From Bremerella volcania (GTDB taxonomy: Bacteria > Planctomycetota > Planctomycetia > Pirellulales > Pirellulaceae): 64,000 nucleotides of DNA. Every line of letters begins with the position of its first letter. Positions within the stretch are counted from its first letter, which is position 1. The notes under the pieces were generated by a model. That model did no database searches. It worked only from the letters and a program-made list of their open reading frames with translations, and was not told the origin of the DNA. The position numbers and the translations under genes were made by a program. This document shows positions 53,323-62,372 of this stretch, piece by piece. The DNA is taken from the NCBI RefSeq assembly GCF_007748115.1, contig NZ_CP036289.1, positions 6,262,001-6,326,000 of the forward strand, in the 5' to 3' direction.

Positions 53323-54153
53323 TTGGCCAACTTGACACGTATCGGAATTTGGACCGCCTGCCTGGCTGTGCTGGCGTTGGGAATGCTCGGAAACGGATCG
53401 CTCCTGTTCCCAACCGCCGGACCAACACCGGCCATCGCTCAAGACGCGCCGGCGGCCGACCCGCCGGCGAGCGAACCAACCGCGCCGCCGGAAAAGACCG
53501 GCTTCATCGACATCGTCCTCAGCGGCGGAATCGTGGGGGGACTGATCCTCATCTTCCTGCTCGCGCTGTCGATGACGGCGGCGTACCTGGTCTTTGAACA
53601 AGCGATGACGATTCGCAAGACCGAGATCATGCCACCGGAGCTGGGCGATACGGTTCGCGATCATCTGCTGGCCGGCAAAGTGCAAGAAGCCGAGCGTGCT
53701 TGTCGCGAGCGTCCCAGTTTCCTGTCGTTCGTCCTGTTGAGTGGCATCGCCGAACTCGATGGAGGCTGGACCGCGGTCGAAAAGGCGCTTGAAGACGCCA
53801 CCGCCGAACAATCCGCGCGGCTGTTTCGCAAGATCGAATACCTCTCGGTCATCGGCAACATCGCTCCGATGGTTGGACTGCTTGGTACGGTCACCGGGAT
53901 GATCTTCGCCTTCCAGCAAGTGGCGGCCACGCAAGGAGCCGCCGGGGCAGGGGACTTGGCCGAAGGGATTTACCAGGCCCTGGTTACCACCGTGGGCGGC
54001 TTGCTCGTGGCAATTCCTTCACTGGGTGCGTTCGCCATCTTTCGTAACTGGGTCGATGAACTGGTGGCCGAAGCCGCTTACGTCGCTCAGCAGGTCTTCA
54101 CTCCGCTCAAGCGCCGCAAGCGCCAAGCTGCCGCCCAGGCCTCAAGGAGCTAA
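53323..54153 (+). CDS. MotA/TolQ/ExbB proton channel family protein
   Basis: The 276-residue protein has a signal-like N-terminus, then three membrane helices in the TolQ/ExbB pattern: helix near 62-85 (VGGLILIFLLALSMTAAYLV) and the family block RKIEYLSVIGNIAPMVGLLGTVTGMIFAFQ (~170-200) followed by a helix with LVTTVGGLLVAIPSLGAF (~225). These form the stator channel with ExbD. The start TTG 53323 is set by AGGAGG at 53312-53317. Confidence 0.92.
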   Translation: MANLTRIGIWTACLAVLALGMLGNGSLLFPTAGPTPAIAQDAPAADPPASEPTAPPEKTGFIDIVLSGGIVGGLILIFLLALSMTAAYLVFEQAMTIRKTEIMPPELGDTVRDHLLAGKVQEAERACRERPSFLSFVLLSGIAELDGGWTAVEKALEDATAEQSARLFRKIEYLSVIGNIAPMVGLLGTVTGMIFAFQQVAATQGAAGAGDLAEGIYQALVTTVGGLLVAIPSLGAFAIFRNWVDELVAEAAYVAQQVFTPLKRRKRQAAAQASRS

Positions 54154-54158
54154 CGCCC

Positions 54159-54587
54159 GTGCGTGTGCCAAACAACTTGAAACCGGGCCAGGCCGAATTC
54201 AACATGACGCCGATGATCGACGTGGTGTTCCTGTTGATCATCTTCTTCCTGGTCTCCAGCCACCTGGCCAAGCAGGAAGCCCAGATGCCGCTGCCGCTAC
54301 CCACTGCGGAAAGTGGCCAAGAGATCATCGACGATCAACAGCCTCGCGTCGTGGTGAACATCGAGTCGGACGGATCGCTCATCCTGGCCGGCCGCCGCGT
54401 GCCACCGGAACAGTTGAAAGAGCGTCTGGCAACCGAGCGAGCGCGAACCGGGGACTCGATTGAACTGCGCATCCGCTGCGATCGAGAAACTCCCTACGCC
54501 AACGTGAAGCCCGTGATGCTGGCCGCCACCGAGGCTGGCATCTGGAGCATTGCCTTCTCCGTGATTCGACCGGAGGACGCACGATGA
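54159..54587 (+). CDS. ExbD/TolR family protein, first copy
   Basis: The 142-residue protein has the single N-terminal helix of ExbD/TolR with the proton-bearing Asp in NMTPMIDVVFLLIIFFLVSS (residues ~18-37), then a periplasmic domain. Start codon GTG. It follows ExbB by 5 bp. Confidence 0.92.
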   Translation: MRVPNNLKPGQAEFNMTPMIDVVFLLIIFFLVSSHLAKQEAQMPLPLPTAESGQEIIDDQQPRVVVNIESDGSLILAGRRVPPEQLKERLATERARTGDSIELRIRCDRETPYANVKPVMLAATEAGIWSIAFSVIRPEDAR

Positions 54588-55027
54588 GACGCCCCAGCCC
54601 TTACCGAGATCGCGGACCGCTCCAGGTTGCCATGACGCCGATGATCGACGTCGTGTTCCTGCTGCTGATCTTCTTTCTGTGGACGGCCAGTTTTCAGATC
54701 GTCGAGTATGCCTTACCCAGCAGCATTTCGCCCCCGAGCAACGTCGGTTCCTCAGCCGAAAGAGAACTCGAGATCGAAGACTTCGAACAAATTGTCGTCC
54801 GCATCACCGGCGAGCCTGGCAACTTCACCTACGCCGTCAACGAACGACGAACTCAGGAACTAACGGAAGTTCGCGAGATCCTCGGCACGTTGGCATCGAT
54901 CAAGAATGACGTTCCCTTGATCATCGACCCGACCGAAGTCGTCCCGGTCGGACAGGTCATCGACGTGTACGACATCGGCCGGCTGTTGAACTTCCAGGAG
55001 ATCCAGTTCGCGGTCGAACCAGATTAA
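54584..55027 (+). CDS. ExbD/TolR family protein, second copy
   Basis: 147 residues, again with the Asp-bearing helix (AMTPMIDVVFLLLIFFLWTA) and a periplasmic part distinct from the first copy. The start overlaps the first copy by 4 bp (ATGA). Two ExbD per ExbB gene suggest a heteromeric stator. Confidence 0.92.
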   Translation: MRRPSPYRDRGPLQVAMTPMIDVVFLLLIFFLWTASFQIVEYALPSSISPPSNVGSSAERELEIEDFEQIVVRITGEPGNFTYAVNERRTQELTEVREILGTLASIKNDVPLIIDPTEVVPVGQVIDVYDIGRLLNFQEIQFAVEPD

Positions 55028-55394
55028 GAGGACAACCACGGATGGCACGGATGAACACGGATAAGTTGTAGGATGGCTACGCCTTCCGAGGCGATAGCCA
55101 TCCTACAACAGACAAAACTTAGAACTCAGTTTGTTAATCAGATCAACTCCTAGCCCTGTAAGGGCGACAGATAATAGCCAGGGGCGTAAGCCCCTGGAAA
55201 GCGACCCTCTAAAACGTTGAGCCCCAACGGGGCGACAGAACTTCTCCATGAATGTTTTCTGTCGCCCCTTCAGGGCTCACGACGCTTGGGTCAACGGCAC
55301 CAGGGGCTTGCGCCCCTGGCTATTATCTAGCGCCCCGTTGGGGCTGAAGAGCGTTTCGACCACCAACGACGCGAGTTACGCATAACCGCTTCCC
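55028..55394. repeat. Compound repeat region inside the ExbBD locus
   Basis: No gene. It contains a CACGGATGGCACGGATGAACACGGATAAG copy, a GATGGCTACGCCTTCCGAGGCGATAGCCATC hairpin (TAGCC family, 55073-55103) and an inverted pair of the GGGGCGACAGATAATAGCC family (55160-55335). Three repeat families meet in one gap, which separates the last ExbD gene from the TPR gene. Confidence 0.7.
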
Positions 55395-57896
55395 ATGAAA
55401 ACGATTCCCTTCATCACGATCTTCCTCCTCATGCTGACCAGCGCAGCCTGGGCGCAGTCGGCGCTGGAAGACGATCGCCGAATGATGCAGGGGCTGCTCG
55501 ACCGCCAGTTGTTTGGTCTGGCCGAGCGTTATGCCGCGCAGCAGGTCATAGCCGAAGGGATCACTTCGTCGCATCGGGCCGAGATGGCCGCGGAACTCGT
55601 GCGAGCGTATTCGCTGCACGCGCTGAATGCTCGCCCAAGTGAGCGCGAGCGCTACTGGAACTCGGCCGCAGCGGTCCTTCCGCAGTTTCAAAAACAATTT
55701 CCTGACCCAGCTGCATCGATCCTCATCGAAGTGCAAACCGCCCATAGCCAGCTGGCCCAGCTACGACTCTTGCGGCAGGAAGGGGAGGTCTTCGGCGACA
55801 ATGCCAAGCTCAACCAGGCTCAAAAGCTTTCCGCCCAACTGCTCGGGCAGTACGAGGCCTTACAGGAAAAAGTCGACGGGCTGCTGCGCGAGTCGCATTC
55901 GCCCAACAACCGACTGCCGCTGACGTCGGATCAGCTTCTGGCCCTCTCACGCAAGGTCGCGCTGCAATCGGCCGAGGCGACCGAACAGCAGGGACTCAGC
56001 TACCCACCTGATTCGCTCGATCGCACCAACGCGATGGTCCAGGTCCTGCAGCAAGTCGAACCGCTGACCAAGCTCCGGCCTGATACCCAGGTCAAATGGC
56101 CTGCCCAACTGTTGGCCATCCGAGCCCTGCGTCATCTCGGCCGGCTGGATCAAGCCAGAAGCACCGTCGCCATGCTCCGGAGAATGGACCCACCCCCGCC
56201 GGTTTCTGTCCTCAGCGCCGCTTGGGCGGAAGACATACGTGTAGCTCTGGCACAGAACGATTTGCCGCTCGCGACGCAAATGATCAACCAGGCCCGCGGG
56301 ACCGACGGGATGGCTTCGGCCGAACTCGACTACGCCATCTTCGAGACCTACCTCTCCTTTTGGAAACAGGCCGAAGAGAAACAAAACACCCCGGACATTC
56401 AACTGTGGCAAGGACGCAGCGCGGCGGTCGTTCGCGAGTTGGAACAACTGTATGGTCCCTACTGGGCCCGCCGTGCCGAGCAACAGCTGACCGGCAGTGC
56501 GAGTACCGGCGGCACGCAGAACGTCGACCTGCTGCGCCGCACCGCCGAGAACTACGTCCGGCAGAAGGACTGGGACGAGGCGATCAAGAACTACGACCTC
56601 GGCGCCCAAGCGGCCCGTGCTTCCAATCAGCCGTCGGAAGAATACCAGCTTCGCCTGGCCGCCGCCGCGGTGGCGGTCGAAGCAGGCAACCTGGCCGAAG
56701 GGGTGAAGCGGCTGCGGGGAGCGGCGCTCGAGTTTCCTGCCGAGCAGGATGCCTCCTTGCGGCACTTGACGGCGGCTTACTACCAATCGCAGATTGCCCG
56801 GCAGTCGGACCCGCCGCAGTTGGAACCCTACATCGCACTGCTGCGCGAGAACCTCAGCCGCTGGAACGAAGGAGAGCCAGCCGCCCAGGCCGCCATGTGG
56901 CTTGCGCAGATCGAATTCTCGCGCGGCAATTGGCGGGCAGCGACCGAGGCCTACCTGCTGATCCCACCGAAGTCGACGCACTTCCCGCTGGCGGTCGAAG
57001 GGGTTCGTCAGGCATCGCTCAAATGGTTTCAAACGGCCGGCGCGAAGCAGGAACTCGTCCCGCAAGACGTCCGCAAAGTGATCGACTACTTCGAGCAAGT
57101 CGTCCTCAATGGCCAGTCCGGCGGCGGCGAATGGACTGCCACCATGCGTCTGGCCTCGGAGTCGGCCGCTCAGCTGTGGCTGAACTACACCGACCACGGA
57201 TACGACAACGCGCGAGCCGTGATCGAAGTTGCCCTGCGTTCCAATCCCAACGGCCCGGATGGTTGGCGAAGCCGATTGGAATCGCTGCAAGTGATCGCGC
57301 TGGCCGGCCTGGGAAAGCTCGATCAGGCCCAAGCCAAGCTGCAGCAAGTCCGTGACGATAGTCCTCACCAGTTATTCGAAGTCCTGCAAGCACTCGGCCA
57401 GATGGGCGGCTCGGCCTCGCCTGCGATCCGGCAACAGATCGCCCAGATCGAACTGACGGTCATCGCCATGCTGCGGCCGAACATGATGCAGCTGGACGAA
57501 CAAACGCGGATGGTCATTGCCACGCGCGAAGCAGAAGCCTTGGCCGCCAGCGGCAAGCTCGACCAGGCAATCGAGCTGTACGCAACCCTCGCCCAGCAGC
57601 TGCCCAATGATTCCGAAATTCAAGTGGGGCTGGCCCGGATGCTTTCCCGCGGAACCACCGCCGAGCAACAAGAGCAAGCCCTCGATCGCTGGCGACAGAT
57701 CAGCCGCAAAAGCCGCACGCAGTCTCCCACCTGGTATGAAGCCAAACTCGAAATCGCCCGCTGCCACATTCAGCTCGGCAACCCCGAAGAAGCGAAGCAG
57801 ATCGTGCGTTACCTGCAAACGCTGTATCCCGACATGGGCGGACCGGAGATGAAGGCCCGGTTTGTAGAGTTGATGCAGGGCTTGCCGCGGAATTAA
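55395..57896 (+). CDS. Large exported tetratricopeptide repeat protein of the ExbBD locus
   Basis: The 833-residue protein has a signal peptide (1-21, MLTSAAWAQ) and then helical repeats of ~34 residues through its whole length (for example LARSTVAMLRRMD, AIKNYDLGAQAARASNQ, ALAGLGKLDQAQAKLQQ, QAIELYATLAQQLPND), typical of TPR solenoids. Expected to be periplasmic and to scaffold the locus. Start ATG 55395. Confidence 0.8.
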   Translation: MKTIPFITIFLLMLTSAAWAQSALEDDRRMMQGLLDRQLFGLAERYAAQQVIAEGITSSHRAEMAAELVRAYSLHALNARPSERERYWNSAAAVLPQFQKQFPDPAASILIEVQTAHSQLAQLRLLRQEGEVFGDNAKLNQAQKLSAQLLGQYEALQEKVDGLLRESHSPNNRLPLTSDQLLALSRKVALQSAEATEQQGLSYPPDSLDRTNAMVQVLQQVEPLTKLRPDTQVKWPAQLLAIRALRHLGRLDQARSTVAMLRRMDPPPPVSVLSAAWAEDIRVALAQNDLPLATQMINQARGTDGMASAELDYAIFETYLSFWKQAEEKQNTPDIQLWQGRSAAVVRELEQLYGPYWARRAEQQLTGSASTGGTQNVDLLRRTAENYVRQKDWDEAIKNYDLGAQAARASNQPSEEYQLRLAAAAVAVEAGNLAEGVKRLRGAALEFPAEQDASLRHLTAAYYQSQIARQSDPPQLEPYIALLRENLSRWNEGEPAAQAAMWLAQIEFSRGNWRAATEAYLLIPPKSTHFPLAVEGVRQASLKWFQTAGAKQELVPQDVRKVIDYFEQVVLNGQSGGGEWTATMRLASESAAQLWLNYTDHGYDNARAVIEVALRSNPNGPDGWRSRLESLQVIALAGLGKLDQAQAKLQQVRDDSPHQLFEVLQALGQMGGSASPAIRQQIAQIELTVIAMLRPNMMQLDEQTRMVIATREAEALAASGKLDQAIELYATLAQQLPNDSEIQVGLARMLSRGTTAEQQEQALDRWRQISRKSRTQSPTWYEAKLEIARCHIQLGNPEEAKQIVRYLQTLYPDMGGPEMKARFVELMQGLPRN

Positions 57897-58182
57897 AGGT
57901 GGCTGCTCGGCCATTCGGATGAGTCGACCGCAATTGACAGTGCGATACTTGCAAGTACCTAGTTCGTTTTGCCCAGAGGCAGACCCAAGATTCATCGCTG
58001 AATGTTATAAACTTGTCCATTCACGCTCGGGGGCGTTGCATCCCATGCACTACATCGCAATGATAGTTACGACACAAGGCTTATGACAAGTCGTCTGCAG
58101 AAGGTCATTCACAGCGCCCGTAGACTCGGCTGAATGCACCCGATGTCTCCTAAAGTGGATTGGATGAAGGACGCATTAAATT
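57897..58182. other. Intergenic region before the restriction-modification genes
   Basis: AT-richer than its left neighbours; no gene or clear promoter is seen. It marks a change of base composition toward the restriction-modification pair. Confidence 0.4.
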
Positions 58183-59235
58183 ATGGCAGCTACTAAAGCT
58201 CAATCCAGCAAACTCGCAAGGACGAATCGGTCGCTGCCGAAGCGCCAGTTGAGTGAAGGAGACGTCGAATCACGTGATCAAGTACGACTGCACTATGGAG
58301 ACGCATTAGAACTCTATGGCTCATGGCGGACCCCGATCTGCATAGTTTCCGACGGTCCCTATGGCATTAAAGGTTTCCCTGGCGACCCTCCTACACCTGA
58401 AACGCTGCCGGAGATCTATCGCCCGCACATCGAAGCGTGGTCACGTTACTCGACACCAGAAACGACCTTGTGGTTCTGGAACACCGAACTTGGCTGGGCG
58501 ACTGTACATCCCATTTTGGTTGCGAACGGCTGGGAATACCGGTGCTGCCACATATGGGATAAAGGCCTAGGCCATGTGGCTGGCAATGCCAACTCGCAGA
58601 CATTGCGTAAGTTTCCTGTGGTTACCGAAGTTTGCGTGCAATACGTCAAACCTGCTCGCTTCCGATTCGAGGGACGTGAAGTTTCCATGCAGGAGTGGCT
58701 TCGGCTGGAATGGCTGCGTACTGGCCTTCCATTGTCGCTTACAAACGAGGCCTGTAATGTTCGCAATGCAGCGACTCGAAAGTACTTTACCAAGTGCCAC
58801 CTTTGGTACTTCCCACCCGTTGAAGCGTTTGAACGGCTAGTCGCCTATGCGAACACGCATGGTGCAACTGAAGGAAAACCCTATTTTAGCATTGATGGCA
58901 ATCTACCGTTAAGCGGCGAGCAATGGTCACGAATGCGCGCAAAATTCCATTGTGAAGTAGGAATTAACAACGTCTGGCGAGAGCCGCCTGTCCGCGGTGT
59001 CGAGCGATTGAAAGAAAAATACCGCTGTGTCCATAACAACCAGAAGCCGCTTCGACTGATCGATATCTGTATCCAAGCCTGCACCGAACCTGGTGATGTG
59101 GTATGGGAACCATTCGGCGGCTTATGCTCAGCAGCGATTGCCTCCCATTCAAACGGTCGGGCATGTCATAGTGCCGAGATCATGCCGGAATACTGGTTGG
59201 CATCAACAGAAAGGCTGAAAACGTACGATGAGTGA
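58183..59235 (+). CDS. Site-specific DNA methyltransferase (N4-cytosine or N6-adenine), type II R-M
   Basis: The 350-residue protein has motif IV SDGPYGI (residues 56-62) and, near the C-terminus, the SAM-binding motif I PGDVVWEPFGGLCSAA (~300-316); motif order IV then I fits the beta group. Between them is a target-recognition region. The motif S-D-G-P-Y differs from the commonest DPPY and NPPY. It overlaps the next gene by 8 bp. GC is lower than the surroundings. Specificity is unknown. Confidence 0.88.
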   Translation: MAATKAQSSKLARTNRSLPKRQLSEGDVESRDQVRLHYGDALELYGSWRTPICIVSDGPYGIKGFPGDPPTPETLPEIYRPHIEAWSRYSTPETTLWFWNTELGWATVHPILVANGWEYRCCHIWDKGLGHVAGNANSQTLRKFPVVTEVCVQYVKPARFRFEGREVSMQEWLRLEWLRTGLPLSLTNEACNVRNAATRKYFTKCHLWYFPPVEAFERLVAYANTHGATEGKPYFSIDGNLPLSGEQWSRMRAKFHCEVGINNVWREPPVRGVERLKEKYRCVHNNQKPLRLIDICIQACTEPGDVVWEPFGGLCSAAIASHSNGRACHSAEIMPEYWLASTERLKTYDE

Positions 59236-60145
59236 TGCCATACCCGCACCACCTGAGAAAACGGAGCCGGGCAATTCGGTACATTCCAAGCTATTTAACG
59301 ACGTTCGCGAAGCGATTATATCTCTTCCGGCCTATTTCCGCACGGAGACATTTATTTCTGGCGTAGCGGCAACGGACATCCACACCCTCAATACCGTATT
59401 GGGTGCAACGATCGAAGATCAGGTCGTGCAAACTTTGAATTCGATGCGTCTCGTATGGGACCCCAACGAAGAATATGCCCTTTACAGTTTTGTCAGACAA
59501 TCCCAGACTTTTCCTGATGTTCGATTACAAAAAGCGGGCGAATCACCGGATGTCCTGATGGGCATCGAACTCAAAGGGTGGTACTTATTGGCCAAAGAGG
59601 GAGAGCCGAGTTTCCGTTATCAAGTGACACCTGCAGCTTGCAATCCTCAAGATCTGATCGTCGTGGTGCCATGGGTGTTGTCACAAGTAATCAGCGGGAA
59701 GCCACAAGCTTTTACCCCTTATATCGAATCGGCACGTTACGCAGCTGAGTACCGAAATTATCATTGGCAGTTTATTCGCAATTCTCGCAGCGATAAAGGA
59801 ATTAGCGCTCCTGAATCTGTCAAACCATACCCACACAAAGCCGACGAAATCGCAGATAGACCAGCCTCAGACCAGGGAGGGAATTTTGGACGGTTTGCAC
59901 GTACCGGGATCATGGATACATACCTTGGGGAAATGCGCAAGTTACAGCTTTGCGGAGTGAGAATTGAGTATTGGCTATCTTTTTTGCGAGCTTTCCAGGA
60001 CCAAAAGAGTGAAGATGCCGTGAGAAGTGCATTGGAGCGTCTCGCTGGACAGGTCAGTGATGACGATACGGAAACACCACCGTCTCATGCTTCAGTACTA
60101 GCCATTGTGGATGAATTACGAAGGCTCGCTGGACTAGACGGCTAA
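59228..60145 (+). CDS. Probable type II restriction endonuclease
   Basis: The 305-residue protein overlaps the methyltransferase gene and has a PD-(D/E)xK-like core: SPDVLMGIELKGW with Asp108, Glu114 and Lys116, preceded by a helix containing Glu63 (ATIEDQV). No membrane helix or signal. Sequence alone gives no known homologue, which is normal for restriction enzymes; the pairing with the methylase supports the call. The cut site is unknown. Confidence 0.75.
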   Translation: MSDAIPAPPEKTEPGNSVHSKLFNDVREAIISLPAYFRTETFISGVAATDIHTLNTVLGATIEDQVVQTLNSMRLVWDPNEEYALYSFVRQSQTFPDVRLQKAGESPDVLMGIELKGWYLLAKEGEPSFRYQVTPAACNPQDLIVVVPWVLSQVISGKPQAFTPYIESARYAAEYRNYHWQFIRNSRSDKGISAPESVKPYPHKADEIADRPASDQGGNFGRFARTGIMDTYLGEMRKLQLCGVRIEYWLSFLRAFQDQKSEDAVRSALERLAGQVSDDDTETPPSHASVLAIVDELRRLAGLDG

Positions 60146-60432
60146 ATTAACTATCTTTTTGAATCCAAAGACCCAGCAGCTGTAGTTCAAGATCGTTATC
60201 GGCTGCCATGAAACTATAAACCAACCTCATTTGTTCAACCGACCGCTGATTACACTAGGGATGCTTGCCGATCGGTGAGTCACAAGGATGGCTACCGGCG
60301 TCTTCGGCGGATAGCCATCTTGATTTTGTGGGACAGGCTTAGCAGGCGAAGGTGGCTATCGGCTGGGAAGCCGTAGCCACCCTACCACCGTTTTACCTAT
60401 GCCTTGCCAACAGCAGCGGTATTTTGCTCGAA
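60146..60432. repeat. Repeat-bearing spacer (TAGCC family)
   Basis: It contains GATGGCTACCGGCGTCTTCG (about 60287) with inverted GGATAGCCATC, and GGTGGCTATCGGCTGGGAAG with CCGTAGCCACC (60353-60380). These are copies of the TAGCC hairpin family, at the right edge of the restriction-modification pair. No gene is supported. Confidence 0.6.
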
Positions 60433-60540
60433 TTAGCTACCAAACGGGTTGGTCGCCTTGAGTGGACGAGAGACGTGCACGCCCAGCACGATCGCGATCG
60501 AGGCACCGAAGAAGATCAACATGGTTTGGAATTCGAGCAT
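60433..60540 (-). CDS. Very small membrane protein (35 residues)
   Basis: The frame MLEFQTMLIFFGASIAIVLG begins a 35-residue product with one hydrophobic helix and a short polar end, LKATNPFGS. Codon use looks normal and the length is sharply limited by stops. There is no strong Shine-Dalgarno sequence, so the claim is moderate. Confidence 0.4.
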   Translation of the reverse strand: MLEFQTMLIFFGASIAIVLGVHVSRPLKATNPFGS

Positions 60541-60857
60541 GGCTAGGTTCTTTGTCTGAAGGTTTTTCCTGAGGGGTGATGCGTTGCTGGAAGAACTAAA
60601 TTCACTTGCCGTGCCAAAGTGCGAACCGGTCGCGTGAATTTCGAAAGGGGCCGCTTTTGCCCGGAGAAACCGGCACAATCGGCAGACTCGGAAAGAAACA
60701 CCGGGAGGAGGTGAGGTGGTTGGTTATCGAGTCGACAACATCATTCGCGTTGTGAGATGTCCAGGCAAGTGGCTAGCAGAAAATTTGGTTTGTGCTGCGG
60801 CAAACCGATAGCAGTGCATCGCTTGCTGCTGAAGACCTCTGCGTCAAGAAAACGAAA
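60541..60857. other. Intergenic region
   Basis: I see no gene here. The part near 60700-60840 could hold the promoter of the small membrane peptide gene on the minus strand. Confidence 0.35.
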
Positions 60858-60892
60858 AAAGCTGAGCCCTCGATGGTCGAGAACTCAGCTTT
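60855..60892 (-). terminator. Intrinsic terminator of the Gly/His/Asn-rich protein gene
   Basis: 9-bp arms AAAGCTGAG/CTCAGCTTT (60858-60866 and 60884-60892) with a 17-nt loop; on the minus strand the stem runs into TTTTTTCG. It lies just after the stop of the 60920 gene. Confidence 0.75.
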
Positions 60893-60919
60893 CGTTCGTT
60901 CAAGTTTTCGCCGTAAGAA

Positions 60920-61546
60920 CTAAGCTTCTGGCGGAGCGGCTGGGGTTGGTGCTTCAGCCGGGGTGATTGGCTGTTCGCTGTAGCTGCCTGGGACGTAGCC
61001 TTCTTCGGTGATGACGCTGCCCCCTTCGACGCTGTGGGCAGGGGCACCGTAGTAGTAATTGTTACCGCAGTTGCCGCCGGGGCAGCTGCCGATCTTGTTA
61101 TTCCAGTGTGGGCGGTGGTGGAAACCGAGGTGCCAGCCGTAACCCAGGTCGGCGGCGTTCCAGGTCCAAGGACCGCGAACGTTGTAAACGCCAAACTGCT
61201 GCGTGTCGCTAGGCCAGTAAGGGGTCGTGCCCAGGCTGCTGGGGTGACCGGTGATGCCGCCGGCATAGGCCTGGCCGAACTGGTGATACACCGGCGTCAT
61301 GCGGCTGGAAGGGACGCCCCACGAGTAGTTCGTCTGCATGTTGGCATTCGGGGGAACGACCATCGCCACCGGCGTCTGGTAGTTTTCATAGGCGTAGCCG
61401 CCGTGCCATGGAAGCTGCGAAGCGTGATGGGCATTGGCGTTGTTGCTGTAGCCACGTCCCCACAGCCAACCAGCTTCAGCCGTTTGCACGCTGCCGCCAA
61501 GGGTCAGGCCGACGAGGAGAGCGAGAATCAGTCGTGTCTGGGTCAT
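60920..61546 (-). CDS. Exported Gly/Asn/His/Tyr-rich protein
   Basis: 208 residues with a signal peptide (1-25, LILALLVGLTLGGSVQTAEA). The mature part has an unusual composition rich in Gly, Asn, His, Tyr and Trp (for example GRGYSNNANAHHASQ, WHLGFHHRPHWNNKIG, CPGGNCGNNYYYG), with a CPGGNC pair that could be a disulfide. It resembles structural or adhesive surface proteins in composition; no family recognised. The C-terminus is Pro/Ala/Glu-rich. Confidence 0.7.
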   Translation of the reverse strand: MTQTRLILALLVGLTLGGSVQTAEAGWLWGRGYSNNANAHHASQLPWHGGYAYENYQTPVAMVVPPNANMQTNYSWGVPSSRMTPVYHQFGQAYAGGITGHPSSLGTTPYWPSDTQQFGVYNVRGPWTWNAADLGYGWHLGFHHRPHWNNKIGSCPGGNCGNNYYYGAPAHSVEGGSVITEEGYVPGSYSEQPITPAEAPTPAAPPEA

Positions 61547-61601
61547 CGTCTTTATTTCCTACGTGAAGCGAGGGACGTGGTCCGGCTCGAGCAAGTTCTG
61601 A

Positions 61602-61967
61602 TTAAAAGAAGGGGTTGTAAGGATTCAGCCAAGTGCGACCGCCGTACCAGTGAGCCTTGGTGCGGTTGAAACCCTGACCACCGTTGTAGTAGTGGTAGTA
61701 GTTGCGGTGGTGCTTGTACAGAAACTCGTGCGGATTCAGCGGTGGATACGAAATGTACGTTTGCGGAACGTACGGAGGAGTCGTCACCGGAGCGGTGTAC
61801 ATCGCAGCCGGGTATCCGTAGTACGGATCGGCGACGTAGTACTGGTTCATGACGTCGGGGTAGACGGGTGGGCTGGCATATTCGTTCGCCTGAGCCGTCG
61901 AGCCAACCGCCATCCAGCCTGCGGTCAGGACCAGGGCGAACAAACAAGTTGTTGCAATGCGTTTCAT
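61602..61967 (-). CDS. Exported Tyr/Pro/His-rich small protein
   Basis: 121 residues from ATG 61967, with a signal peptide (1-27, MAVGSTAQA). The mature part is rich in Tyr, Pro and His (YPDVMNQYYVADPYYGYPAA, KHHRNYYHYYNGGQGFN). It lies 55 bp upstream of the start of the preceding protein's gene on the same strand, so the two are probably co-transcribed and similar in job (cell surface). An in-frame ATG at 61997 adds ten residues. Confidence 0.7.
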   Translation of the reverse strand: MKRIATTCLFALVLTAGWMAVGSTAQANEYASPPVYPDVMNQYYVADPYYGYPAAMYTAPVTTPPYVPQTYISYPPLNPHEFLYKHHRNYYHYYNGGQGFNRTKAHWYGGRTWLNPYNPFF

Positions 61968-62372
61968 CCGATTGATAGCTCCTGCCAAGTGCGGCAATTA
62001 GGCAACCACGCTTTTGGCCGTGGATGGGTTCTTTTAGCTTCGCCATGTACATATGTCGGGAAACTGGTCCAAACCGCCACCACTGGGTACTTCGGCAATC
62101 TGCGCGGGTCAGATAAGTCCAGACCTTCCGTCCTTGGTTAAATCGGCTATTCCGGTGGGTAGTCTGAGTCTTTATGAAGCTATCATGCCAAAAACCCCTA
62201 TTCTTCCGAGTATGACAGTCATCCCCAATCTCCAGATCCTGCCGCTATCCCCGTAACCGACAAACTTTACTACAATCGTCGATTCAATCCTCTCCAGTCC
62301 CCTCTCCCTTGGGAAGGGAGAGGGGACACGATTTCATAAGAATCTCAGTCCGCGACCACAGGAGTTTCCACG
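61968..62372. other. Divergent region before topoisomerase VI
   Basis: No gene. It contains the palindrome listed at 62291. Promoters for the Tyr-rich gene and for topoisomerase VI must lie here; neither was resolved. Confidence 0.4.
62291..62327. repeat. Copy of the CTCCAGTCCCCTCTCCC palindrome
   Basis: The 20-base left arm TCTCCAGTCCCCTCTCCCTT is identical to that at 8712-8731; the right arm pairs over 14 bp (GTCCCCTCTCCCTT / AAGGGAGAGGGGAC; 62297-62310 and 62314-62327) with a GGG loop. It sits 46 bp before the start of the topoisomerase gene. Confidence 0.75.
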
